From FEN-1279 sp964501535 (GTDB taxonomy: Bacteria > Bacteroidota > Ignavibacteria > Tepidaquicellales > Tepidaquicellaceae), in assembly GCA_964501535.1 (NCBI GenBank), contig CAZCSV010000002.1, positions 372,001-436,000 of the forward strand: a DNA stretch of 64,000 nt, written 5' to 3'. The position numbers and the translations under genes were made by a program. The notes under the pieces are model-generated. The model was not told the DNA's origin, searched no databases, and saw only the letters and a list, made by a program, of their open reading frames with translations. Positions 8,895-18,187 of the stretch are shown piece by piece; the first letter of the stretch is position 1; each line of letters begins with the position of its first letter.

Positions 8895-10937
8895 TTATTT
8901 AATAAACACCATCTTCTTAACATCCGAAAAATCCCCAGCAGTAATTCTGTAAAAATAAATTCCCGATGACAGGTTTTCCGGAGAAAATTCTACTGAATGC
9001 GGTCCCGCTGTCAACTTTTCGTTTAAGAGTGTAGTGATTTCCCTTCCCAATATATCATAAATCCTTAGATTAACGAAAACATTATTCGGCAGGTCGAATT
9101 TTATGTTCGTTTTCGGATTAAAGGGATTCGGGTAATTCTGATAAAGTCTGTAAGATTCGGGAATCTTTATTACGGGATTTAACGGAAAAATATTGCTCAT
9201 CGGATAACTGTATGAAAACCACTGAGTAGAAGAAACAGGTGCATACGAAAGAGTAGTTGCCGAGGTAGTTGCTAAAGGAAATCCACCCTGCCTGAACACG
9301 TTTATGAATGTAGCACCCCCGTCCGAGGATAAATTTACTATAAGGCTGTCGACATAACCCGAAAGATATTGCGCATATGAATAATCGAAATTGAAAGAAT
9401 CTGCGGGAGAGATACCCGTAAACATAACCGAAAGCAGTGTATCCCTTTCGCCGATATTGGGATAGTCATAAAAAGGCACTTTAATGCAATTTACCCCTCC
9501 GAATCGCGGACCGTTGTAATTGTATAGCTTTTCGAATGTAAAACCTACATCCGGATTTAGTATTGACCATCCGGGAGGCGGGAACGGACCTTCGAACCCT
9601 TCGAAATTAAAATATCTTGCTGAGGAATCCGAATTTTTGATTAAATTATTCTTGTAAACATGAGTTATGTTGTTATTTAAATCGGCTTTACGGTATACAT
9701 TACTTGGAGATTTGATTTCTGCAATTCCTTTACGATATAAAGGAGTTTGTCTGCTTTTGGCACAGTTTAATACTTCTTTTTTGTTATCATCCTGAATGAA
9801 AGCGAGCGTGTAAATCAGTGAATCGGCCCAAGTGGAATCGATATGATATTTATAAATATACTGATAATTCCCGGCAGTGTTACCAATCAGCGTTCCCGAT
9901 GAATCGGGATAAGCCCTGCGGAATATATCATAGAAATTTTTTTCTCCGTTTGTCCCCGGAGCATTGGCATATAATTTATATCTCTCTATGGCATATACTC
10001 TGAGCCTGAGGTTATTCGAGCTGAGCGTGTGGTAAATATTAATATTAATAGTTGTCTGAATGGTATCACCTGTCAATCTTATATCGGTAACATCAAGTGA
10101 AAGCGGAGAGCCGACGGAAAATCTTGTATAAAATGGAATTGTTAAGTTCGAGTCGTAAGAGTACGGCAGAGATAATCTTAATTTCCCGTCTAAAAAAGTC
10201 GTAGGGACAGCATAAACGTAATAATAATTTGCCCTTTGTTTTTGAAATAACGTATCGGCTAAATATAATGAATCGATACCCGGAGTCGGAAAACCCAAAT
10301 GATATTTAACAGCACATATGCTTTGAAAATTCGTGTCAATATATCTGTCAAGATAAGGATTGTTGTACGCACAGGAGGGGGAAGTCATACTGGAGAATTC
10401 TTCAACCAAAACATTCCTGTATGCTCCCAGAAGCACCGTGGAAGTTTGCTTCAGAGTATCGTTATAAGCATTGGAATCCTGCACTGTTTTATGAATATAT
10501 ACTAAAATGTCGTATGTTGTCCCCGGAGAAATGAGCAGGCTGTCGAATGTAAGAGTTTTGGTTTCGCCGGGTGATATTGCGCTTGTCGTATCGGAACTTA
10601 AGTAACCTACTGAATTAATTACCATAAAAACGGTGTCATTTAAAACTGAACTGCTTCCGAAGTTTGTTACATTTACTTCAGGTTTTATATAATATGTATA
10701 AAGATTATTCAGATACGTGGTGTCTTTAGGTAAATTATTAACAGATGTTACTGCAACATCGTAATCGGGTCTCTGACCGAAAGATACGTTATCAATATAA
10801 AGGTTGTTCCCGTAACCGTTTACCGCGACAAACTGCACGATTATCGTGTTAGTATCTGCGGGATTAATGAAATTAAATGATGATATGATTACAAATAAAC
10901 CTGTTAACAGGACAATATATAGAGATTTTTTTATCAA
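8895..10937 (-). CDS. T9SS-exported protein with Omp28-like thioredoxin-fold domain
   Basis: A 680-residue secreted protein. An N-terminal signal (MIKKSLYIVLLTGLF) precedes a beta-rich region of about 150 residues. The next domain begins with VLVEEFSSMTSPSCAYNN, resembling the Omp28 group of thioredoxin-fold outer-membrane proteins, but where Omp28-like proteins usually have a C-x2-C pair only one cysteine is present here. The C-terminus (last 80 residues) is a type A T9SS sorting domain with LYQNYPNPFNPKTNIKF and ends VKKMVFIK. The protein should be exported across the outer membrane and anchored or released after cleavage. It overlaps the upstream membrane gene by 4 bases, suggesting co-expression. 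Confidence 0.82.
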   Translation of the reverse strand: MIKKSLYIVLLTGLFVIISSFNFINPADTNTIIVQFVAVNGYGNNLYIDNVSFGQRPDYDVAVTSVNNLPKDTTYLNNLYTYYIKPEVNVTNFGSSSVLNDTVFMVINSVGYLSSDTTSAISPGETKTLTFDSLLISPGTTYDILVYIHKTVQDSNAYNDTLKQTSTVLLGAYRNVLVEEFSSMTSPSCAYNNPYLDRYIDTNFQSICAVKYHLGFPTPGIDSLYLADTLFQKQRANYYYVYAVPTTFLDGKLRLSLPYSYDSNLTIPFYTRFSVGSPLSLDVTDIRLTGDTIQTTININIYHTLSSNNLRLRVYAIERYKLYANAPGTNGEKNFYDIFRRAYPDSSGTLIGNTAGNYQYIYKYHIDSTWADSLIYTLAFIQDDNKKEVLNCAKSRQTPLYRKGIAEIKSPSNVYRKADLNNNITHVYKNNLIKNSDSSARYFNFEGFEGPFPPPGWSILNPDVGFTFEKLYNYNGPRFGGVNCIKVPFYDYPNIGERDTLLSVMFTGISPADSFNFDYSYAQYLSGYVDSLIVNLSSDGGATFINVFRQGGFPLATTSATTLSYAPVSSTQWFSYSYPMSNIFPLNPVIKIPESYRLYQNYPNPFNPKTNIKFDLPNNVFVNLRIYDILGREITTLLNEKLTAGPHSVEFSPENLSSGIYFYRITAGDFSDVKKMVFIK

Positions 10938-11293
10938 TGTCTTACTTCTTTAAAAAAGAACCTGTAGAAAAATATTTCGATTGTACTTAAAAATATAAGT
11001 GCTATGGAATCCTTTGGTAACAGTTTTGCGTATTCACCGGATTCGGGTCTGAAAAATCCTGTTAATTTGATAAATGTCAAGAAAACTTTTCCCTGGGGAA
11101 TCAATATTCTGTATCCTTCTTCGGAAATGAACAGACCGATAATCAGGTCCGATATAGTCCATCCAACGGTAAACAGAACAATTACAAAGGCAACGTTTAG
11201 GAATGCCATTACTATTCCATCGCTTTGGAATGTCTTGCAAAAGACGTAGCATGCAAAAATCAAGTGCAGATAAAAAATGATTACAGCTATCAA
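10934..11293 (-). CDS. small membrane protein of unknown function
   Basis: A 119-residue protein with about three hydrophobic segments: residues 1-18, roughly 28-55 and a C-terminal one near 92-112. No recognised motif. The last segment is followed by a short basic tail (FFFKEVRH). Its stop overlaps the start of the Omp28-like T9SS gene by 4 bases (ATGA), so translational coupling is likely. The polyprenyl glycosylphosphotransferase gene starts 37 bases from its 3-prime neighbour region on the same strand upstream. I do not recognise the family. Confidence 0.6.
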   Translation of the reverse strand: MIAVIIFYLHLIFACYVFCKTFQSDGIVMAFLNVAFVIVLFTVGWTISDLIIGLFISEEGYRILIPQGKVFLTFIKLTGFFRPESGEYAKLLPKDSIALIFLSTIEIFFYRFFFKEVRH

Positions 11294-11330
11294 TTTATAT
11301 TAATTTTTTATTATTCGAAAACGCGGAAAA

Positions 11331-12761
11331 TCACATCGCGGTTTTCGAGAAAAAAGTCTCTTTTAAAGTTTTAAAAATAATTTTCAGGTCGAAACTCAAT
11401 GACCAGTTTTCAATGTAATAAATATCATAATCTATTCTTGTCTGAATCGGTGTCTTCGAGCCTCTTAATCCGTTCACCTGTGCCCACCCGGTTATTCCGC
11501 ATTTTACCCTGTGCCTTTCGAGATATTTGTTAATGGAAGTTTTCATCTGATTGATGAAAAATTCTCTTTCCGGTCTGGGTCCCACGATGCTCATATCCCC
11601 TTTTAAAACGTTAAAGAACTGTGGTAATTCATCCAGGCTGAATTTTCTTAAGAATTTACCTATCGGTGTATATCTGTTATCATCTACCGAGACAAATTTC
11701 GGACCCGAGGTTTCAGCATCAATTTTCATAGACCTGAATTTTATGATGTTAAATTTCTTGCCGTCGAGTCCGACTCTCTCCTGAGAATAAAACAACGGGC
11801 CCTTAGATGTAGCTTTTACCAGTATAATTAAGATAATAATCAGAGGAGAACTAAGCAACAAAAAAACAAATGAAAAAATTATGTCAAAAGTTCTCTTGAC
11901 CATTTTATTCCATACGTTCATTGGAAGTGATTTAATCTTCATAAACGGGATGCCGTTTACTTCCTCGACTTTGAGCTTACTCGTCATTACTTCTATAAAA
12001 TCGGGTACAAGCATGAATTCAATGTTTATACCTTCACAAAATTTCAAAATCAAATACATATCTTCGTGTTCATTAACGGTCAAAGATATAATAATTACCT
12101 GAATATTAAATTCTTTTATCTTTTCGGGAATTGATTCGTAATTTCCAAGATAGGTCTTTCCTACGGTATCATTTTCATCAACAACGTCTTTGGAAAAATT
12201 ACCAATCACTTTAAATCCGGTATATTTTTCCTTGCTGAATTTATTGTAAATCTTTTCTGCCATTTCGTTGCTACCGACTATTGCCACTCTTTTAAGCCCG
12301 ATACCCCTGTTATAAATTGTCTTTTCAAGTTTTAAGAGTACATATCTCGTGAAAGTCAGAAGGAATACTGTGTTTATCCAGATTAATATAAATACAAGTC
12401 TTGAATACGGAAATTCCCTGAAAAAGAATATTATACCTATGGAGAATATTATTGATGTGGTAACGCATTTAATGATTACAAAAAATTCATCCATAATGAA
12501 TACCGTTCGGTTCAGCCTGTACATTTTAAAAGCCTGAAAAACCAATATCCAGACCGGAACAGTTGCAAGGATGAAATATAAATAGCCGGATAATTCGGGA
12601 ATTCCTCCTTTTACCGGCAATAAATTAGTAAAAGGGGAATAAAACCTTATCCAGTATGATAATAAAAACGAAAAGATTATCGCAATCGTATCTGATATGA
12701 TTGTAAGTACAGGAATATATATTTCCGATTTAAACGTTTTATTGTTCAAATTCTGCCGCAT
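11331..12761 (-). CDS. exopolysaccharide polyprenyl glycosylphosphotransferase
   Basis: A 476-residue WbaP/Gne-type initiating sugar transferase, which moves a sugar-1-phosphate from a nucleotide sugar to undecaprenyl phosphate at the inner membrane to begin polysaccharide or O-antigen assembly. About four to five transmembrane helices occupy residues 10-130. A central nucleotide-binding-like fold begins VAIVGSNEMAEKIY (about 156). The C-terminal bacterial sugar transferase domain has KRTFDIIFS, FYSQERVGLDGKKF, IIKFRSM, DELPQFFNVLKGDMSIVGPRP and KCGITGWAQVNGLRG. All catalytic-region motifs are present. No other polysaccharide genes are adjacent, so the pathway cannot be named. Confidence 0.92.
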   Translation of the reverse strand: MRQNLNNKTFKSEIYIPVLTIISDTIAIIFSFLLSYWIRFYSPFTNLLPVKGGIPELSGYLYFILATVPVWILVFQAFKMYRLNRTVFIMDEFFVIIKCVTTSIIFSIGIIFFFREFPYSRLVFILIWINTVFLLTFTRYVLLKLEKTIYNRGIGLKRVAIVGSNEMAEKIYNKFSKEKYTGFKVIGNFSKDVVDENDTVGKTYLGNYESIPEKIKEFNIQVIIISLTVNEHEDMYLILKFCEGINIEFMLVPDFIEVMTSKLKVEEVNGIPFMKIKSLPMNVWNKMVKRTFDIIFSFVFLLLSSPLIIILIILVKATSKGPLFYSQERVGLDGKKFNIIKFRSMKIDAETSGPKFVSVDDNRYTPIGKFLRKFSLDELPQFFNVLKGDMSIVGPRPEREFFINQMKTSINKYLERHRVKCGITGWAQVNGLRGSKTPIQTRIDYDIYYIENWSLSFDLKIIFKTLKETFFSKTAM

Positions 12762-12865
12762 TAGTTAACAAAATATGATTTTTATAATAAAATCTAAACG
12801 TAAAATGAATTCCTTGATTTATTTTTATTTTTGCATAAAACATTGTAATTCTGTAGAAAAATGCG

Positions 12866-14977
12866 TTAAGCAATGTTCATTAAGTAGAGAGCATCTTTAA
12901 AATTGCCGAGGAAGTGATTTTTTATAATTTCATTTTCTGCTTTTCTCAATTGCGGGTCGTTTTCAATCGTATTGAATGCAATATCTCTTGCTTTGAAAAG
13001 CAGTTGTTTATCTTTGTTTAAATCCGTGCAGGAAAAATTTAGAATTCCCGATTGCCTTGTACCGAAAAATTCACCCGGTCCTCTTATTTCCATATCGGTT
13101 TCTGCGATTTTAAAACCGTCTGTGGTTTCACATAATACGTTTAATCTTTTTGCCGAAACATCGTCGAGATTTTTAGCTATTAATACGCAATAAGACTGTT
13201 CAGCCCCCCTTCCTACACGCCCTCTTAATTGATGCAGCTGTGAAAGACCGAATCTCTGAGCTTCCTCAATTATCATAATAGTTGCATTTGGAATATCTAT
13301 ACCGACTTCGATTACGGTTGTTGAAACTAATATGTTTATCTTGTTTGTCTTGAAATCCTGCATAACTTCATCTTTCTCATAAGAAAATATTCTTCCGTGC
13401 ACCATTCCGACGGTATAATCCTTGAAAACGGTTTCTTTCAGAATTTTATAATTCTCCTCTGCAGATTTCAAATCCATTTTTTCGGATTCCTCGATTAGGG
13501 GATATATGATATACACCTGCCTGCCTTTGTTGATTTCTTCTTTTACGAATTTGTAAATACTTTGTTTGTCTTTCTCGGACCTGAGAAACGTCTTAACCGG
13601 CTTTCTGTTTCCCGGCAATTCGTTTATAACAGAAACATCCAAATCTCCGTAGTATGTAAGCGATAGTGTGCGTGGGATAGGTGTTGCAGTCATCACAAGA
13701 ACATCCGGATTAAGGCCCTTTTCTTTTAGCTTTCCCCTCTGCATAACACCGAATTTATGCTGTTCATCTATGACTACGAAACCAAGGTTTTTGTATTCCA
13801 CTTTCTCCTGAATCAACGCATGAGTCCCGACGATTATATTGGTTTTTCCAAGCCGGATACCCTGCAATAATTCTTCCCTCAGCTTTTTCTTCTGACCTCC
13901 GACCAGAAGGACAGTATTGACATTCTCTCCCGAGATTTTATTGTATTCTTCAAGAAAATTTGATATGGTAAAAAAATGCTGTTCGGCAAGGATTTCAGTG
14001 GGACACATAATTGCCGACTGATAACCGTTATGAACCGACACCAGCATTGCGAAAATTGATACGATTGTTTTACCGCTTCCGACATCACCCTGTAGCAGAC
14101 GGTTCATCACGCTGTTTGACTGCATATCAGCGTGAATTTCATTTAACACCTGATTTTGTGCTGATGTTAATTTGAAGTTACAGGATTTTTCGAAATCCTG
14201 CTTCAGCTTTTCGATATTTTTGTAAAAAGAAATTCCCTTGACTTCGTTTTTTAAGCTTCTTTTTTTTAGTGCAAATATCAGTTGAAGGTAAAACAGTTCT
14301 TCGAAAGCCAGTCTTTTCCTTGATTCTTCAACATCGGAAATTCTGAGCGGGAAATTGATTCTGAGAATAGAATCCTTTTTAATCTGAAGATTCGCACTTT
14401 TTATTATGTGTTCCGGGAGTGTTTCCGAAGTTAAGTCTTTATTTTGTTTAAGCATCGTTGAAAATGCATTGTACACAATCTTTGAGAGCAATAAAGGCTT
14501 AACCCATGTTTTTTTCAAAACATCCGAAAGCTCATATAAAGGGATATAAGGAAATTTTAAAAAGTCACTGTCGTTTTTATCGCTTGCATCAATTTTTATA
14601 TGGTCACGGTAATCCAGCTTGTATTTTGTAAACCCGAATCCCTCGTTTACTTTACCCCAGAATATGTAGTTTTCGTTTAAACGGAACTGTTTTGAACTGA
14701 ATTCACTTTTACCGAAGAAAGGAATTTCGACGGTTCCAGTATTATCGCTTAAAAATATTTTTAAAGGCTGGTTTTTTTTTAACGGATGCTCTACATCTAC
14801 GACTTTTCCGTAGACAACCACGTTTTCTCCGAAGTGATTTCTTAATTCTCTTATGTTTGCTCTGGTGAGATAAATTCTCGGGATAAACTTCAGAAAGTCT
14901 TCAAGCTTATTTATCCCGATTTTCTTAAAAGCTTCAGCACGTTTTTCCCCGACTCCCTTTAAGTATTTAATATCCAT
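12866..14977 (-). CDS. recG: ATP-dependent DNA helicase RecG
   Basis: RecG regresses stalled replication forks and processes Holliday junctions. I place the start at the ATG at 14977, giving 703 residues, because the protein then begins MDIKYLKGVGEKRAE as in the family; the longer frame to 15055 would run into the upstream gene and lacks similarity. The order is: an N-terminal wedge/OB domain, Walker A GDVGSGKT, DEQH box VIDEQHKFG, motif III TATPIPRTL, and helicase C-terminal motifs including VSTTVIEVGIDIPNA and QLHQLRGRVGRG. All helicase motifs look intact. The upstream unknown gene is 46 bases away on the same strand. Confidence 0.96.
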   Translation of the reverse strand: MDIKYLKGVGEKRAEAFKKIGINKLEDFLKFIPRIYLTRANIRELRNHFGENVVVYGKVVDVEHPLKKNQPLKIFLSDNTGTVEIPFFGKSEFSSKQFRLNENYIFWGKVNEGFGFTKYKLDYRDHIKIDASDKNDSDFLKFPYIPLYELSDVLKKTWVKPLLLSKIVYNAFSTMLKQNKDLTSETLPEHIIKSANLQIKKDSILRINFPLRISDVEESRKRLAFEELFYLQLIFALKKRSLKNEVKGISFYKNIEKLKQDFEKSCNFKLTSAQNQVLNEIHADMQSNSVMNRLLQGDVGSGKTIVSIFAMLVSVHNGYQSAIMCPTEILAEQHFFTISNFLEEYNKISGENVNTVLLVGGQKKKLREELLQGIRLGKTNIIVGTHALIQEKVEYKNLGFVVIDEQHKFGVMQRGKLKEKGLNPDVLVMTATPIPRTLSLTYYGDLDVSVINELPGNRKPVKTFLRSEKDKQSIYKFVKEEINKGRQVYIIYPLIEESEKMDLKSAEENYKILKETVFKDYTVGMVHGRIFSYEKDEVMQDFKTNKINILVSTTVIEVGIDIPNATIMIIEEAQRFGLSQLHQLRGRVGRGAEQSYCVLIAKNLDDVSAKRLNVLCETTDGFKIAETDMEIRGPGEFFGTRQSGILNFSCTDLNKDKQLLFKARDIAFNTIENDPQLRKAENEIIKNHFLGNFKDALYLMNIA

Positions 14978-15023
14978 CAATAAAGCATAATTGTATGTGC
15001 GTTCAAAAGAATTACTAAAAAAA

Positions 15024-15386
15024 TCAGAATCCGAATTCCAGAGCAAACAGCGCATCCGGAATTTTTCCGCTAGGGGCCGATTTCAGTAATTCTTTTTCGA
15101 ATTTTCTGCTTCTGTCAAATCTTGTTTCGATTTGATTATTATTTTTAAATGTAACTACACTTCCGAATGTATGCCATTCCGTTTTTTCGTCTGCTTTCAG
15201 TGATGTCCCTTTATAACCGAGGTACGCAGATTTATCTTTTGGAACTTCGACTATTGTTTTCAAAGAATCCCAGAGCTCAAGCAGTTTTTTTGCTTTAGTC
15301 TTTTCCAATTTCCAAACGGGATATGAATCTTCCATTTCCAGTCTCGCACTGCACATCCATTCGGTTTTTATATTCTTTGTATTCAT
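15024..15386 (-). CDS. hypothetical protein, 120 residues
   Basis: A soluble, charged 120-residue protein with no signal peptide and no recognised domain. It has a beta-like middle (WHTFGSVVTFKNNN) and ends FALEFGF. It sits between a small secreted protein gene (33 bases upstream) and recG (46 bases downstream) on the same strand. Codon use resembles the neighbours, supporting a real gene. Function unknown. Confidence 0.6.
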   Translation of the reverse strand: MNTKNIKTEWMCSARLEMEDSYPVWKLEKTKAKKLLELWDSLKTIVEVPKDKSAYLGYKGTSLKADEKTEWHTFGSVVTFKNNNQIETRFDRSRKFEKELLKSAPSGKIPDALFALEFGF

Positions 15387-15418
15387 TTTTTTGTTATTTA
15401 GAAAATTGAAAAATTAAA

Positions 15419-15643
15419 TTAATCGTTATTGTCTATGATTATTTCGACCACACCACCATCGGGACCGTATACTATGATATACCATATGCCGTTAATGCAA
15501 ACTCTTTCGCGTCTGAATTCCTCAGTATAAGTACTGGTTTTGCTGTCTACAGATGTATTTGCACTTGTATTCCCTGTGAAGAAGATACCGAAAGATAATA
15601 CGAAAGATAAAGCAATTGTGAAAAGTTTTGTTGTTGTTTTCAT
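15419..15643 (-). CDS. small secreted hypothetical protein, 74 residues
   Basis: A 74-residue protein with a convincing signal peptide (MKTTTKLFTIALSFVLSFG, cleavage probably near residue 28 after T-S-A). The mature part is about 45 residues, rich in threonine and serine, followed by ERVCINGIWYIIVYGPDGG and an acidic end. One cysteine is present. No family recognised. Located upstream of, and co-directional with, the 120-residue unknown and recG. Confidence 0.5.
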   Translation of the reverse strand: MKTTTKLFTIALSFVLSFGIFFTGNTSANTSVDSKTSTYTEEFRRERVCINGIWYIIVYGPDGGVVEIIIDNND

Positions 15644-16136
15644 TTTTTTTCTTTTAAATTGGTTAATAATGTTTTTTAATAAATTTTGATTGATTTTATA
15701 AACTTATTTTTTCCGATATCTCCTCAGTAGAGATTCGGATTTAAAATTATCTGTTTTTTAATATTCTTTTACTTTAAAATATATTTCCTCAAAATAGATT
15801 AATGGAATCAATATTGTGATTGAATCTGCTTATCAAAAGGTATGTATAATTTATCCCCCCATAAATTAATTTATCCCGGATTATAAAAATCGGATATATA
15901 AAATATAATATAACTATAATTATTTAAAAAAAAAATAAAAATATACTTTTTTAGACCCTTTTTTAAATCAGCTGTTAAATCACCGATATCTTCAATTGCG
16001 GCTGAATTTCTTGCTAAATTATCAAATATAACGGCTTTCTTTTGTCTTCAGGAGAGATTTTTTTGGGTTTGGCACCACTTCTTTATAAGATGTTTACAGT
16101 CTGGTTTATTCTGCTGTTATTAAGTTTCTGAAAATA
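15644..16136. other. gene-poor intergenic region
   Basis: A 493-base AT-rich stretch without an intact gene. It contains a bulged 9-bp hairpin at 15713-15738 (arms CCGA-ATCTC and GAGATTCGG) upstream of the small secreted gene, runs of A and T around 15900-15940, and the apparent broken reading frame at 15943-16082 described separately. No tRNA or known RNA motif was recognised. Confidence 0.6.
15943..16082 (-). pseudogene. apparent frameshifted remnant of a small gene
   Basis: On the minus strand an open stretch reads SGAKPKKISPEDKRK (from about 16079), then in a frame shifted by one base continues KAVIFDNLARNSAAIEDIG and DLTADLKKGLKKY down to 15943. Each piece has protein-like composition in otherwise extremely AT-rich DNA, and the two join naturally at 16035-16041. 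Just upstream the frame is closed by a TAA at 16083-16085. This looks like the tail of a decayed gene or one frameshift error. I do not recognise the family. Confidence 0.35.
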
Positions 16137-16637
16137 CTATATTAATCTCTTAGCTCTCAGAATTTTATCGATTATTTCTCTAACTGCACCCTCACCTCCG
16201 TTTTTTTTGCATACATAATGGACACGCTTTTTGACTTCCAGCATTGCATTATTCGGGCAACAGGAAAAACCGACTTCGTTCAACAGCGGTAAATCGAATT
16301 CGTCGTCGCCGATGTAAGCAAAATTCTCGTCTTTCAGCCCGTATTTTCTCTTCAACATTTCGTAAGGTATTCTTTTGTCGTCTATTTTTTCGAAGAGGTA
16401 ATCGATTTTTAGTCTGTCTGTCCTTATCTTATTGACCTTTGAAGCCATACCGCTTATAACGGCGAACTTCAATCCGAATTTTCTTCCGCGTGTAATGCCG
16501 AAGCCGTCGTGCGTGTGAAATACTTTAATGTCATCGCCGGTACTGGAAAAAATTATTTGTCCCGTGGATAAACATCCGTCCATATCCATCAGGAGAAATT
16601 TGATTTTAGATAAGTCTGGTTTTTTCTTTTTATTCAC
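16137..16637 (-). CDS. kdsC: KdsC-type HAD phosphatase (Kdo-8-phosphate phosphatase)
   Basis: A 166-residue C0-type HAD phosphatase of normal KdsC length. It would hydrolyse 3-deoxy-D-manno-octulosonate 8-phosphate in lipopolysaccharide core synthesis. Motif I is LLMDMDGCLS with the nucleophile and acid aspartates at 18 and 20; most relatives have D-V-D-G-V-[LM]-T-D-G, so the cysteine and serine are variants. HTHDGFGI, AVISGM and YIGDDEFDLPLL (motif III/IV) are all present. It is the last gene of the lon-dnaX-speB-nth-kdsC run and starts directly after the nth stop. A related sugar phosphatase substrate is possible. Confidence 0.85.
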   Translation of the reverse strand: MNKKKKPDLSKIKFLLMDMDGCLSTGQIIFSSTGDDIKVFHTHDGFGITRGRKFGLKFAVISGMASKVNKIRTDRLKIDYLFEKIDDKRIPYEMLKRKYGLKDENFAYIGDDEFDLPLLNEVGFSCCPNNAMLEVKKRVHYVCKKNGGEGAVREIIDKILRAKRLI

Positions 16638-17300
16638 TTATTTTTTTGGTTTGTTAAATAAATTTTTAGAAGGACATATGTAATTAAGAAAGCAAACTTC
16701 ACATTTTGGTTTTTTTGCATCGCATATCTGTCTTCCGTGTTCGCCTATCCTTAATGAAAAATTAAACTGCTCTTCTTCAGGTACTATTTCTTTTAATTCG
16801 GTTTCGATTTTATCGGGGTCGGAATTTAAGATTAATCCAAGCCTTCCGGTTACCCTTTTCAAATGTGTGTCCACAATTATTACATCTTTCTTTCCGAAGC
16901 AATTTCCAAGTATAACGCTCGCGGATTTTCTCCCTACACCCTTTAATTTTGTCAGTTCTTCCATTGTTCCGGGAACTTTACCGTTAAAATCCTTCACGAG
17001 TTGCTCGCATAACAAAATAATTGCTTTTGCTTTATTGTTCGGAAAGGTGATCGATTTAATATTGTTTCTGAAATTTTCCATACCTTCATTTAAAATGTCC
17101 TCCGGAGTTTTGTACTTTTTTCTGTATAAAGGGACAATGTCTTTATTAACCCTTACATCGGTGCACTGGGCAGCAAGGACCGTCGAGATTAAGAGCTCGA
17201 ATGGGGATTTAAATTCAAGATGGGTTTTCGCTTCCGGATATTCCCTGCTTAAATGTGTTAGAATTTCTTTTACTTTTTTCTTAAGTAATTCTTTTATCAT
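16638..17300 (-). CDS. nth: endonuclease III
   Basis: A 220-residue base-excision-repair glycosylase/AP lyase for oxidised pyrimidines. The helix-hairpin-helix LKGVGRKSASVI carries the catalytic lysine at 125, and VDTHLKR carries the aspartate at 144. The C-terminal four-cysteine iron-sulfur loop C-x6-C-x2-C-x5-C is present (CDAKKPKCEVCFLNYIC). Length matches the family. It overlaps speB by 4 bases and abuts kdsC, so it is embedded in a tight operon whose functions are otherwise unrelated. Confidence 0.96.
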   Translation of the reverse strand: MIKELLKKKVKEILTHLSREYPEAKTHLEFKSPFELLISTVLAAQCTDVRVNKDIVPLYRKKYKTPEDILNEGMENFRNNIKSITFPNNKAKAIILLCEQLVKDFNGKVPGTMEELTKLKGVGRKSASVILGNCFGKKDVIIVDTHLKRVTGRLGLILNSDPDKIETELKEIVPEEEQFNFSLRIGEHGRQICDAKKPKCEVCFLNYICPSKNLFNKPKK

Positions 17301-18184
17301 CGTTTAATAAAATAATTTAACATCTTATATACCAGTTTAGCCGTAAGGAAATCCGGGTATGGAAAATTCTTTACTGGAGCTAATTCTACAACGTCGAAAC
17401 CGACAACCGTTTTTTTTCTTCCGAGTTTTTTAAGAAGTCTCATCGTTTCACTCCACAATAAACCGTCTGGTTCAGGCGTACCCGTTGAGGGCATTATCGA
17501 CGGGTCGAAATAATCGACGTCGAAAGTTACGTAGACATTTTTCTTCAATGTATCGATTACTTTGTCGTCCCAGTTACTACCGTATTTTCCGTTGTGTATT
17601 TCGAATGCGTAGAAAGTTCTTATTCCTTTTTCTTTTATGAAGTTATATTCTTCAATGCACTGGGCTCTGATTCCAACCTGCGTGATATCCGTAGTGAACT
17701 CAGCTACCCTCGAGGCAAAGCAGGCGTGTGAATATTTCGTGTTTTCATATACGCTCCTTAAATCTGAGTGCGCATCGAAATGGAGTATCGAAACATCTTT
17801 ATAGTAATCGTAATGTGCTTTAACGGGGGCAGTCGATATTGTATGCTCTCCGCCAAGAGTAACAACGAATTTTTTGTCTTTAATTAACTTTACGACATTT
17901 TTATAAATGAAATCGAGGGCTGTTTTTCCTCTCTTGTTTTTAACGTTTAACGGCAGAAGGGAACAAATGCCTTTTTCGAAACAAAGCTCGCGAATCATTT
18001 CCTCGTCGAAGAATTCGACAAAATGCGAAGCATTTAAAATTGACTCTGGTCCCTTCGATGTTCCTTTACCGTAAGAGGTCGTTGCTTCGTAGGGTACGGG
18101 AAGAATAACAATTTCCGATTTATCGTAAGATGAATATTCTTCTTCGATTGCAAGAAAGTTTTTGTTTGTTTTATAATACTTCAT
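17297..18184 (-). CDS. speB: agmatinase (ureohydrolase family)
   Basis: A 295-residue arginase/agmatinase-family enzyme. Agmatinase converts agmatine to putrescine and urea using a binuclear manganese site. Metal-binding motifs are GGEHTIS, HFDAHSDLR, SHACF and TFDVDYFDPSIMPSTGTPEPDGL. The sequence pattern favours agmatinase over arginase, but guanidinobutyrase or formiminoglutamase cannot be excluded. It sits 3 bases after dnaX and overlaps nth by 4 bases. Putrescine production could connect to the deoxyhypusine/homospermidine synthase-like gene at 31264; that link is inference. Confidence 0.88.
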   Translation of the reverse strand: MKYYKTNKNFLAIEEEYSSYDKSEIVILPVPYEATTSYGKGTSKGPESILNASHFVEFFDEEMIRELCFEKGICSLLPLNVKNKRGKTALDFIYKNVVKLIKDKKFVVTLGGEHTISTAPVKAHYDYYKDVSILHFDAHSDLRSVYENTKYSHACFASRVAEFTTDITQVGIRAQCIEEYNFIKEKGIRTFYAFEIHNGKYGSNWDDKVIDTLKKNVYVTFDVDYFDPSIMPSTGTPEPDGLLWSETMRLLKKLGRKKTVVGFDVVELAPVKNFPYPDFLTAKLVYKMLNYFIKR

Positions 18185-18187
18185 TGT

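Noticed and set aside
8883..8896. 14-base palindrome AAGTAAATTTACTT between convergent genes as a terminator
   Set aside because: It is purely AT-rich apart from two pairs, has no true loop and no clean T run, so it was not listed.
14978..15055. Extended N-terminus of recG to 15055
   Set aside because: The extra 26 residues overlap the upstream gene and do not resemble RecG; the ATG at 14977 fits the family.
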